In this document: piece after piece, positions 1 to 5,667 of the stretch | Numbering within the stretch: position 1 is the stretch's first letter | Layout: each line of letters starts with the position of its first letter | From: JBBIJR01 sp037445875 | Lineage (GTDB): Bacteria > CLD3 > SB21 | DNA length: 5,667 nucleotides | NCBI GenBank assembly: GCA_037445875.1 | Contig: JBBIJR010000128.1 | Span: 1 to 5,667, forward strand | Direction: 5' to 3' | Translations under genes and position numbers: made by a program | The notes under the pieces: generated by a model | Told to the model about the DNA's origin: nothing | Database searches by the model: none | The model's input: the letters and a program-made list of their open reading frames with translations, nothing else

Positions 1-372
1 GCGATCATATGGACGTGGCGCGCTGGATGGCAGAAAATGCGGGCGTTCGGTTTGTATTGCTTCCGCTGTTTTCCCGGACTTTGTACCCCCCGTCGACTGC
101 ACGTCCGTGGGAGCCGGAGCGACGGCGGCACTCACGTCCGTCTCGATGCGCGCGATCAGCGTCCCTACCGAAACGGTTTCTCCCTCAGGCACCAGGATCT
201 CGGCGAGCACACCTGCGGACGGTGACGGGATCTCGGAGTCCACCTTGTCGGTGCTGATCTCGAGGACCGTTTCGTCTTTTGCGATCTTGTCCCCGATCTT
301 CTTGTGCCACTTGAGGATCTTGCCTTCGGCAATGCTTTCTCCCATTTGGGGCATGACCAGGTCGACTTTCAT
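1..372 (-). CDS. Dihydrolipoamide acyltransferase (E2) of a 2-oxoacid dehydrogenase complex, N-terminal part
   Basis: The 124 codons present run open to the left edge; a full E2 is usually about 400-450 residues, so most of the gene lies outside. Residues 1-76 are a complete lipoyl domain: VMPQMGESIAEGKILKW at 6-22, then the lipoylation hairpin EISTDKVDSE at 38-47 with Lys43 as the lipoyl acceptor, then GVLAEILVPEGETV. An Ala/Pro/Thr/Gly-rich flexible linker follows from about residue 77, as expected before the subunit-binding and catalytic domains. In such complexes (pyruvate, 2-oxoglutarate or branched-chain) the lipoyl arm carries acyl groups between E1, E2 and E3 in the cytoplasm. MPQMGES motifs are common in branched-chain and 2-oxoglutarate types, but this fragment cannot decide the substrate. 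Its strand is shared with the envelope operon, but the spacer and its own candidate promoter suggest separate control. Confidence 0.9.
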   Translation of the reverse strand, partial: MKVDLVMPQMGESIAEGKILKWHKKIGDKIAKDETVLEISTDKVDSEIPSPSAGVLAEILVPEGETVSVGTLIARIETDVSAAVAPAPTDVQSTGGTKSGKTAEAIQTERPHFLPSSAPRPYDR

Positions 373-378
373 CCTGTT

Positions 379-384
379 CTCCTT
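379..384 (-). promoter_or_regulatory. Ribosome-binding site of the E2 gene
   Basis: AAGGAG on the minus strand lies 6 bases before ATG at 372-370. It is a strong, well-spaced site that fixes the start of the lipoyl-domain protein. Confidence 0.75.
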
Positions 385-420
385 AACATCTATTTAGGAA
401 TAGAGACATTTTCACTGGGG

Positions 421-451
421 CAGGACGGCGGCAAGATAGCCAAACGTCCTG
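421..451. promoter_or_regulatory. 31-bp imperfect dyad over the candidate promoter
   Basis: CAGGACG (421-427) and CGTCCTG (445-451) form perfect 7-bp inverted arms. A nested GGC/GCC pair (430-432 and 439-441) flanks the -10 hexamer. No T-run follows on either strand, so it does not look like a terminator. It could be an operator or a leader hairpin, or chance. Confidence 0.4.
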
Positions 452-461
452 ACTGTTTCAA
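433..461 (-). promoter_or_regulatory. Candidate sigma70-like promoter for the E2 gene
   Basis: On the minus strand TTGAAA (461-456) and TATCTT (438-433) are separated by exactly 17 bases, matching the TTGACA/TATAAT consensus at 5 of 6 and 4 of 6 positions. Transcription would begin near 425, giving a leader of about 50 bases before the E2 start at 372. If the organism belongs to Bacteroidota its main promoter consensus differs and this match may be chance. Confidence 0.35.
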
Positions 462-565
462 CAGAAAATCCCAACTACCGCGACCGGAAGGGCGAGTATC
501 TCGTAGAAGATAATTCCAGTATTTAGTACAGAAAATCCCAACTACCGCGACCGGAAGAGCAAGTA
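461..565. repeat. 38-bp near-perfect direct repeat at the PEGA gene's 3' end
   Basis: Copies at 461-498 and 528-565 match at 36 of 38 bases (the first 30 are identical; both differences are A/G transitions) with a 29-bp spacer. The right copy contains the last seven codons and stop of the PEGA gene (YLLFRSR*) plus 14 bases beyond. The left copy still reads YSPFRSR* but is detached from any coding frame. The flanks are not similar, so the repeat is limited to this unit. Confidence 0.9.
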
Positions 566-1363
566 AATCACGGCAAGGACATTGAGCTGCATAGACACAA
601 AACCAGCCAACGCAACACGATCCAGTCGTTTCGTTTCCTTTTCGAGGCGCCGTTGGCGCACCAGGTCACCGTCACGCCGAGCCAACTTCGCGAGTTCAAA
701 TCGATCATCTGCCCGAATCTTGAAATACGCAGCCACGCCCCCGGAGAGGACCGCCCCTGCGGACGCGACCCACAGTACGTTACCGTGTTTGTGGTGGGCC
801 TTCCGGTCCCAAAAGATGTTCTCCACGTCCGGGTCCCGACGATCCTGAATCCGGCGGAGGTTTACGAACAGCGTGCCTCTCTTTCGAAGGCTGTCCGTCA
901 GTTGGACCGTCGAGTTTTCGTACCCTTGCTTGCGAAGGATCAACACCTGGCCGTCCAGCTCGCTGACCGGGCAGTACAGCGGCGTGTTGCCGAGTACCTG
1001 TAGCCCGTCAGATACTTCTGCGTTGAAGGGCTGCGTTATGAGGTGCAAGAGTCTGGGCTCGACGACCGTCACAACGGTGTCCCTGCCTGCATCAACGAAG
1101 ATCTCCGCACCAAAATCTCGAATCTGGCAGTCGAGGGATCGGTGGATCGGCACGACGATCCAACGGAGCCCGGCGGGCATTTCCAGCCGCCGAGATGCTC
1201 CATCGCGACGGATCCCGTCCACGTAGACCGCCTGTTCCGAGGTGAGGCCCCTCAGCTCAACGGTGCCGGAATCAACCTGAGCGTGCGCCCAAGGCGCCCA
1301 GCTCAAGCAAGATGCGGACGCCAGAAAAAGCGACAGGAGCTTAGAGTATATTTTTAAAGGCAT
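542..1363 (-). CDS. PEGA-domain protein with signal peptide and C-terminal two-helix membrane hairpin
   Basis: The product has 273 residues. Residues 1-28 are a signal peptide (MPLKIYSKLLSLFLASASC..., with AHA before Gln29). The segment at about 33-75 (GTVELRG...VYVDG...LEMPAGLRWIVV) is a first PEGA-like unit. The segment at about 105-171 is a better one: ITQPFNAEV, GNTPLYCPV and ILRKQGYEN match the family's order of a Pro-x-x-Ala-x-Val turn, a Gly-x-Thr-Pro-Leu stretch and Lys-x-Gly-Tyr. Two hydrophobic segments at about 195-214 and 249-270 flank a strongly charged 34-residue loop beginning KIRADDRFELAKLARR. By the positive-inside rule this places the loop in the cytoplasm and the PEGA part in the periplasm. 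PEGA domains are thought to mediate envelope protein or surface contacts; no enzyme motif is seen. The start overlaps the propeller gene's stop by 23 bases, so the two are coupled. The last eight codons lie within a 38-bp repeat. Confidence 0.82.
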   Translation of the reverse strand: MPLKIYSKLLSLFLASASCLSWAPWAHAQVDSGTVELRGLTSEQAVYVDGIRRDGASRRLEMPAGLRWIVVPIHRSLDCQIRDFGAEIFVDAGRDTVVTVVEPRLLHLITQPFNAEVSDGLQVLGNTPLYCPVSELDGQVLILRKQGYENSTVQLTDSLRKRGTLFVNLRRIQDRRDPDVENIFWDRKAHHKHGNVLWVASAGAVLSGGVAAYFKIRADDRFELAKLARRDGDLVRQRRLEKETKRLDRVALAGFVSMQLNVLAVIYLLFRSR

Positions 1364-2495
1364 AAATGTATCTTCCTTCAGACGCAAAGATCAAATATTC
1401 TCCATAAAGGGCAGGATTAGTCTTAATCCGGCCACTGGTGCGGAACTTCCATACTATCTCTCCTGTCTTCTTCTCCAGCCCATACATATGGAAGTCCTGG
1501 GAACCAATGAACACGTGGCTGCGAGTCACGGCGGGAGCAGTACTAATCGCTCCGTCTGTCTTGACCGTCCACAACAAATGGCCTTTGGTTTTCTCAAACG
1601 CGTACAGATATCCGTCCGTGGCACCGACATAGACGCGTTCATCATCGACCGCGGCTGTTGCGAAGAAGTTGCCGGGACGGGTCGCTCCTACCCGATACTT
1701 CCATTGCACCTGGCCATCCTTCAGCGACAAGCAATAGAACGTCGAATCCGTCGACCCCAGGTAAACCTGCGTTTCATCAAGTGCAGGAGCGGCTGCAACG
1801 GCCTGCCCGGTATCATAGTACCAGTTCGTCTTCCCATTAAAGCGATTCACCGAGCGAATCCGACCGTTGTCGTCGCCAAATACTACGGATGTTCCGCCGA
1901 TGGCCGGTGAGGAGCGAACCGGCTTTCCCGTTTCCACCTTCCAGATGACCTCACCATCGCTGGAACTGAGGGCGTAAGCCACCCCCGCATCCGATCCCAA
2001 ATATACGTAGTCGTCAAAGACAACGGGAGTAGTCTCGACAGGACCGAGGTCCTTCAAAAACAAATATCGTCGATCGTAAAGATGGTAGCCAACAACGGTC
2101 GGCTTGCCCGCGGCCAAGCCGAACACCATAGTGTGATGGACCAGCGCTGCACCGGCGGTGGAGGCATGATAATACTTCAGCTTGCCAATTTCCCGCCCTG
2201 TTCGCAAATTCAACACGTATACCCGGCCATCCAGAGACGTAAAGTACACCAGACTGTCTGAAACCACGATAACCGAGCCGACGCTAGAACTCGGGAAGAA
2301 CTTCCAGGCCAACTCCAGAGGCGGGTGGAGTTCGGTTGGTACGTAGCCGGACCGTCTCTCATCCGCGCCCAGCGTCGACCAGTTCGCTGTCCCGCCCCGA
2401 CGAAAAAAGCTGGCAATGCTCACGCTGCCGGAACTGCGGCAGCCCTCCCCAAGCAGGAGCATACCGAAGAGCAGAGCATATACGCACCGATTCAC
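1341..2495 (-). CDS. PQQ-type (BamB-like) beta-propeller protein, exported, possible lipoprotein
   Basis: The product has 384 residues from a GTG start. The leader MNRCVYALLFGMLLLGEGC is followed by a Ser/Gly-rich stretch. Cys19 could be a lipidated cysteine, but Gly at -3 and Glu at -2 are poor for a lipobox, so plain signal-peptidase cleavage remains possible. Residues about 37-384 are PQQ-like repeats, each with an aliphatic-Tyr-Leu/Val-Gly strand, an Asp-Gly turn, Tyr-Ala-Leu/Phe, then a Thr/Asp-Gly turn followed by Trp-Lys. Examples are VYVLNLRTGRE (92-102), YALSSSDGEVIWKVETG (174-190), YCLSLKDGQVQWKYRVG (254-270) and YAFEKTKGHLLWTVKTDG (298-315), ending with YIYAF (376-380). About seven blades fit, as in BamB. 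No dehydrogenase active-site residues are apparent, so a scaffold or binding role is more likely than catalysis. Its position directly after an Omp85-type barrel recalls the BamA-BamB pairing, but that is an analogy. A longer in-frame start at 2600 is considered and disfavoured. Confidence 0.88.
   Translation of the reverse strand: MNRCVYALLFGMLLLGEGCRSSGSVSIASFFRRGGTANWSTLGADERRSGYVPTELHPPLELAWKFFPSSSVGSVIVVSDSLVYFTSLDGRVYVLNLRTGREIGKLKYYHASTAGAALVHHTMVFGLAAGKPTVVGYHLYDRRYLFLKDLGPVETTPVVFDDYVYLGSDAGVAYALSSSDGEVIWKVETGKPVRSSPAIGGTSVVFGDDNGRIRSVNRFNGKTNWYYDTGQAVAAAPALDETQVYLGSTDSTFYCLSLKDGQVQWKYRVGATRPGNFFATAAVDDERVYVGATDGYLYAFEKTKGHLLWTVKTDGAISTAPAVTRSHVFIGSQDFHMYGLEKKTGEIVWKFRTSGRIKTNPALYGEYLIFASEGRYIYAFKNIL
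1372..1378 (-). promoter_or_regulatory. Ribosome-binding site of the PEGA gene, inside the propeller gene
   Basis: AAGGAAG on the minus strand stands 8 bases before ATG at 1363-1361. It supports that ATG over an in-frame TTG at 1387, which would add eight mostly charged residues ahead of the signal peptide. The site is embedded in the last codons of the preceding gene. Confidence 0.55.
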
Positions 2496-2499
2496 ACAG

Positions 2500-2504
2500 A
2501 CCTC
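2500..2504 (-). promoter_or_regulatory. Ribosome-binding site that decides a GTG start, overlapping the upstream stop
   Basis: GAGGT on the minus strand overlaps the TGA stop (2505-2503) of the barrel gene and sits 4 bases before GTG at 2495-2493. This favours GTG as the propeller gene's start, since a hydrophobic leader follows directly, and suggests re-initiation by ribosomes finishing the barrel gene. Confidence 0.6.
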
Positions 2505-5500
2505 AATAATCGACGCCAAACCAAAACTGGAAAAAGATGCCTCGCGACCACCTTCGCTTTTCGAGCAATGTCCCATCAATCCTTCCACCAAATCCTTCAT
2601 TACCTCCTGTCTCAAAATTGGTCGTTATGAACCGATCCCGATTCCCGGGCAGCCTGAACCTCCCCACCCGGTATCCCCTCAGATCGAACATCTTTCCGAA
2701 ATCGAACCGGAGCACAAGGACGTTCCACATATTCAAGCGGAATCCGGTGCCAACACTGCCCACCACTCCATCGAATTTCTCGTTGCCCAGAACGACACTG
2801 CCATCGGTAATCTGAGAGCCCCATGCACTCCCGAGATCGAGAAAAACCGCCCCACGCACGGAACGAAGGCCGAAGCCCCCGAACGGCAGCTTGATGTCCA
2901 GCGCATCTACAAACGGGAACCGTAACTCGTTGTTTATGACGAAAAACCTGGTTCCGGGAATGCTCCATCGGGGATATCCTCGCAGATCCCAGCTGCCGCC
3001 GAGCAGGAAATTCTGCGGGTTCTTTCCGTCGTTCCATTGAACCATTGTCCGGAAAGCATACGCGGAGCGGAGGGTCAGCCGGTAATAATGACGATAGTCC
3101 GCAATCACCGTGTAGTAGTTTTGCTGGGAGCGCCGAGCGTCCATCGTGTACCCCAGCGCGAGACTTGCACGGCTACCGTCCAGCGGGCCGCTTGGTCCCC
3201 ACAGGCTGTTGTCAACGGTGTAGCCGAGGAAATTACTCACAAGAATGCCGTCGACGGGAAGTATGGTAGGCGCTTCCTCTCGCTTGAATCGGCTCACACT
3301 GATGCTCGATTCAAGCCGCTGAAATTTCGTCAGGGGGTAGGAGGCCTGAAAGAAGCCGCCGTACCTTGATTCATCCAGGATTTCGATGTCTCCTCCATCC
3401 CCTATCTCGATAAAGTCGCCCTTGAATCGGAACAAGCCGTAGGCAAAACTGGTTCGTTGGTTGAGGTTGACTTTGGTCACGACAAAATTCCAATCGGTCA
3501 GCAGGTCGCTGGTACCTCGAGCGGTGTTGTAGATCAGAAAGTAGTATTGGTCGTTTCCCAGCATATCCGTTACGGCGAGCTGCGCTCCACCCCCGCTTCC
3601 GAAGACCGGATCCGCCTGAAAAGCGCCCTGGACGAAGTCCAGGCCGTACTTCTTCTCGTAGGGTTTTGTATTCGACTGGGTGATCGTCACGCGAGGAGTG
3701 GTCCACGGCACATTGTACCAATCCGTAACGGCCCGGGATACAGAATCCAAACCGGCCAATCGGCGGCTCACTCCCTTCAAATGGTGAATGCGGAAGGAAA
3801 AGCGATCGAAGGCGGCAAATACGACCTCGTCGGGGTTGATCCATACGGGATCAAACGCAGCCGTGGTCAGGTTCAGGAAGCGCTTCGGCTCATGCGACGA
3901 CGGGGCATCCGAGGAGCCTGTCCGGTCAATGTCTTTCACAAACGTAGACTGCCCGTTACTGAAAGGCACTACCCAGAGGTCGGTGGTGGATCCCCGTTCG
4001 TTACTTGTGAACATCACCCAGCGGCCATCCGGAGACCATGCGGGGGTTGCATCCATGTAGGGACCGCGAGTCAGGAAATAAGCCCTGTCCGTCGATAGGT
4101 CATATACGCAAATATTGTACAGGCCTTGCCAGCCATTCTGTGTACGGTCGGAACTGAATGCGATGTACCGTCCGTCCGGGGACCATGAGGGATCACGATC
4201 ATCATAGAAGTCGTTGGTAATCTTCCGAATGTAGCCGTCCTCCGCGCCATCGGACACGCGGATAAGGTACAGATCCGAATTGCCGCTCTTGCTCAACCCG
4301 GAAACGACGAGTCGATCGCCATCCGGCGACCAGCTCGGAGAGGCCAATCCGACGAGGTTGGCGTACATATAGCGGTGAGTGACGCGGCGCGACGAAACGT
4401 CGTAGATATGCAACACGTCTGTTTCGCCGCTCTTCGTAACAAAAGCAAGCTCGCCTTTCTTGTTGATGTCGATCTTGCTTTTGAAGAAATGGAAAGTCTC
4501 GTAATCATGGGATCGTTCCCCCTTGATGACGATTTCGACTTCCTCCTGCCCGATCACCTGACGGTAGACGCTGGTGTAACCGTCCCGGTTGGAAACGAAG
4601 TACAGTTCGTCCCTGTCCGCATTCCGATAGAAAGCGGGCTTGGTGTTGAACCCTTCTTTGGTAAGAACGTTTGCCATGGCTCCGGGAGCATCCCTGTCGG
4701 ACAGTGAGGGATAGTAGCGTTTTCGAAGCCAGTACACCCATTCGTCGTTCAGCGTTTCATAGTCCTTTCCAACGGTTGCCATCACGACTTTTTCAAAAAC
4801 ATCCGACTTCCAGATGTTCTCCAGCAGCAGTAAGATTTTCTCCTGCCCGTAGGTCTCGGCCATGAAATGGAGCAGGTTCTCCCCCAGTTTGTACATGTAA
4901 TAAGTTCCCTCGACGCGATAAAACTGGCGAATCGGCACCAGGGTATTGTTGAGGGTCGCATCCCGCATCACCATTTCAGCCTGGAAGTCCGGATCACCGG
5001 ACCAGAATTCCGCCAGTCCCTCGGTGAACCACAGCGGCGGTCCCGGATGGCTAAGTTTCCGGTGGTCCCCCAGTACCCGGTTGACTTTAGACGTCATGAA
5101 AACGTGCACTAATTCATGGCGCAATACTCGGCGGAAGTGATACGTGGACCCGTCGCTGGGCAGCACAACGCGGCCTTTGAAGAATTCAAAAAATCCGCCC
5201 ACGCCTTCCGGTATTTCGAACGGCGATACGTTCGTCTGCTGGAAATGCAGATGGCTGCTGTAGATGATCATCGGGATTTTGCTTTTGACCGAGTAATTGA
5301 ACAGGTTCTGCAACTCGACGTACTGCTCTTCGGCCATCCCGGCCGCGCGCTCCGCCAGTTCTCGCATTTCCGGGTAGTAATAAATTTCAAAATGCTCGGT
5401 TTCGAGAATTTTCCAGTCGAAGATCGTGTAGTTGACCTTGTTGGCGCCGAAATAATTATCGTAATACTGCGCCTGGAGAGTAGCGACCGTCAGCAGTAGG

Positions 5501-5517
5501 AAGGCAAAAACTCTCAT
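2503..5517 (-). CDS. Secreted MA-like metallopeptidase / TolB-type propeller / Omp85-type outer-membrane barrel fusion
   Basis: The product has 1004 residues. Residues 1-16 form a short signal peptide (MRVFAFLLLTVATLQA, then Q). Residues about 30-270 are a peptidase MA-like (gluzincin) domain: HELVH at 134-138 supplies two His ligands and the catalytic Glu135, and the EGLAEF stretch at 166-171 supplies the likely third zinc ligand, Glu166. Residues about 290-575 form a TolB/PD40 propeller, with clear WSPDG repeats at 396-400, 445-449 and 494-498 and degenerate blades on either side. From about 624 to the end lies an Omp85/surface-antigen-type barrel, with a GGAQLAVTDMLG block at 643-654, LRGY at 845-848 (the position of the family's conserved (V/L)RG(F/Y) loop motif), VFLDLGSAWG at 891-900 and a C-terminal Tyr typical of barrel proteins. 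No POTRA domains are seen; the propeller takes their place. The ATG at 5517 was chosen for its signal peptide, its ribosome-binding site and its ATGA overlap with the preceding gene. Domain calls are strong; the physiological role (surface protein assembly, export or processing) is not known. Confidence 0.9.
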   Translation of the reverse strand: MRVFAFLLLTVATLQAQYYDNYFGANKVNYTIFDWKILETEHFEIYYYPEMRELAERAAGMAEEQYVELQNLFNYSVKSKIPMIIYSSHLHFQQTNVSPFEIPEGVGGFFEFFKGRVVLPSDGSTYHFRRVLRHELVHVFMTSKVNRVLGDHRKLSHPGPPLWFTEGLAEFWSGDPDFQAEMVMRDATLNNTLVPIRQFYRVEGTYYMYKLGENLLHFMAETYGQEKILLLLENIWKSDVFEKVVMATVGKDYETLNDEWVYWLRKRYYPSLSDRDAPGAMANVLTKEGFNTKPAFYRNADRDELYFVSNRDGYTSVYRQVIGQEEVEIVIKGERSHDYETFHFFKSKIDINKKGELAFVTKSGETDVLHIYDVSSRRVTHRYMYANLVGLASPSWSPDGDRLVVSGLSKSGNSDLYLIRVSDGAEDGYIRKITNDFYDDRDPSWSPDGRYIAFSSDRTQNGWQGLYNICVYDLSTDRAYFLTRGPYMDATPAWSPDGRWVMFTSNERGSTTDLWVVPFSNGQSTFVKDIDRTGSSDAPSSHEPKRFLNLTTAAFDPVWINPDEVVFAAFDRFSFRIHHLKGVSRRLAGLDSVSRAVTDWYNVPWTTPRVTITQSNTKPYEKKYGLDFVQGAFQADPVFGSGGGAQLAVTDMLGNDQYYFLIYNTARGTSDLLTDWNFVVTKVNLNQRTSFAYGLFRFKGDFIEIGDGGDIEILDESRYGGFFQASYPLTKFQRLESSISVSRFKREEAPTILPVDGILVSNFLGYTVDNSLWGPSGPLDGSRASLALGYTMDARRSQQNYYTVIADYRHYYRLTLRSAYAFRTMVQWNDGKNPQNFLLGGSWDLRGYPRWSIPGTRFFVINNELRFPFVDALDIKLPFGGFGLRSVRGAVFLDLGSAWGSQITDGSVVLGNEKFDGVVGSVGTGFRLNMWNVLVLRFDFGKMFDLRGYRVGRFRLPGNRDRFITTNFETGGNEGFGGRIDGTLLEKRRWSRGIFFQFWFGVDY

Positions 5518-5667
5518 GCCGGTACCTCGTGTAAGCGGTGGTCGATTTCGCGTGCGATGTAATCGGCCGTTCGTGCCGCGCGCGTGCCGTACCAGCAGAA
5601 ATACGACCCGTCGACAAGCATGACGCGTCCGTCCCGGCAGGCTCGAATCGGCCACTGCAAAATTTCC
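5514..5667 (-). CDS. C-terminal end of an unrecognised protein (5'-truncated by the window edge)
   Basis: An open frame enters from the right edge (first full codon begins at 5666) and gives 50 residues before TGA at 5516-5514. The tail reads DGRVMLVDGSYFCWYGTRAA, followed by an amphipathic helix-like end (TADYIAREIDHRLHEVPA). The stop overlaps the start of the next gene as ATGA, the usual signature of a translationally coupled pair. That is the main reason to prefer this frame over the N-terminally extended frame of the barrel gene, whose upstream residues are Arg-rich and low in quality. I do not recognise the family. The Gly-Thr-Arg-Ala-Ala segment leading into a final helix loosely recalls the C-terminus of some FAD-dependent oxidoreductases, but the usual GD motif is absent, so no function is assigned. 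The coding call is fairly sure; the identity is unknown. Confidence 0.7.
   Translation of the reverse strand, partial: EILQWPIRACRDGRVMLVDGSYFCWYGTRAARTADYIAREIDHRLHEVPA
5524..5528 (-). promoter_or_regulatory. Ribosome-binding site of the barrel gene
   Basis: On the minus strand GAGGT stands 6 bases before the ATG at 5517-5515. It supports that ATG over the upstream in-frame GTG at 5655. It lies inside the last codons of the preceding gene, as expected for a coupled pair. Confidence 0.6.

Larger units (their letters stand above)
373..541. other. Spacer between the PEGA gene and the E2 gene
   Basis: This 169-bp stretch is the only sizeable non-coding region in the window. It holds the outer copy of the 38-bp repeat, a candidate promoter, an imperfect dyad and the E2 ribosome-binding site. 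No intrinsic terminator (GC-rich stem followed by a T-run) is visible after the PEGA gene on the minus strand, so read-through into the E2 gene cannot be excluded. Confidence 0.8.

Noticed and set aside
1..36. Possible frameshift in the E2 gene, because HFLPSSAPRPYDR does not resemble a subunit-binding domain start
   Set aside because: Neither alternative phase gives a better match, and the linker may simply continue beyond the window edge.
9..397. Short plus-strand open frames at the left edge
   Set aside because: They are antisense to the lipoyl-domain gene, whose minus-strand translation is unambiguous.
450..467. Possible terminator stem CTGT/ACAG after the PEGA gene
   Set aside because: The stem is only 4-5 bp with a minimal loop and no following T-run.
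2612..3844. Minus-strand open frames at 2612-3037 and 3371-3844 in another phase
   Set aside because: They are out-of-phase readings of the barrel gene, rich in Arg and Gly, with no domain or start signal.
3457..4098. A 213-codon plus-strand open frame
   Set aside because: It is antisense to the propeller and barrel parts of the fusion protein, has no recognisable domain and has a composition typical of a shadow frame. The other long plus-strand frames across 582-5499 were dismissed for the same reason.
5518..5655. An N-terminal extension of the barrel protein by 46 residues from a GTG at 5655
   Set aside because: The extension is Arg-rich, would hide a clear signal peptide, and overlaps the coding end of the upstream gene, whose stop forms an ATGA with the chosen start.

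Overview
All recognisable genes in this 5.7 kb window lie on the minus strand, so transcription runs from right to left. In that order they are: the last 50 codons of an unrecognised gene (5667-5514); a 1004-residue secreted protein joining a gluzincin-type metallopeptidase domain, a TolB/PD40 beta-propeller and an Omp85-type outer-membrane barrel (5517-2503); a 384-residue PQQ-type (BamB-like) beta-propeller protein with a signal peptide or lipoprotein leader (2495-1341); a 273-residue PEGA-domain protein with a signal peptide and two C-terminal membrane segments (1363-542); a 169-bp spacer; and the first 124 codons of a 2-oxoacid dehydrogenase E2 (lipoyl) subunit running off the left edge (372-1).

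The first four genes look like one translationally coupled operon. The unrecognised gene and the barrel gene share an ATGA stop/start. The propeller gene starts 7 bases after the barrel stop, with its ribosome-binding site on the stop codon. The PEGA gene overlaps the end of the propeller gene by 23 bases. All three complete products appear to be exported: one predicted in the outer membrane with large periplasmic domains, one periplasmic or lipid-anchored, and one predicted in the inner membrane with a periplasmic domain. A plausible reading is a cell-envelope module, possibly an envelope-spanning assembly. That joint role is inferred from domains and gene order and is not demonstrated.

The spacer between the PEGA gene and the E2 gene holds a near-perfect 38-bp direct repeat (the end of the PEGA gene and a second copy 67 bp further on), a candidate sigma70-like promoter for the E2 gene, and a 31-bp dyad covering the promoter -10 and spacer. 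The E2 gene therefore probably starts a separate unit for central metabolism.

The organism must be a Gram-negative (diderm) bacterium, because it encodes an outer-membrane barrel. Peptidase/TolB/Omp85 fusions and PEGA proteins with this kind of C-terminal hairpin are, from general knowledge, familiar in the FCB group (Ignavibacteria, KSB1, Zixibacteria, Marinimicrobia and relatives). The mid-range GC content by eye fits, but I cannot place it more precisely. I found no RNA gene, CRISPR array, insertion sequence or convincing intrinsic terminator, and no plus-strand gene.
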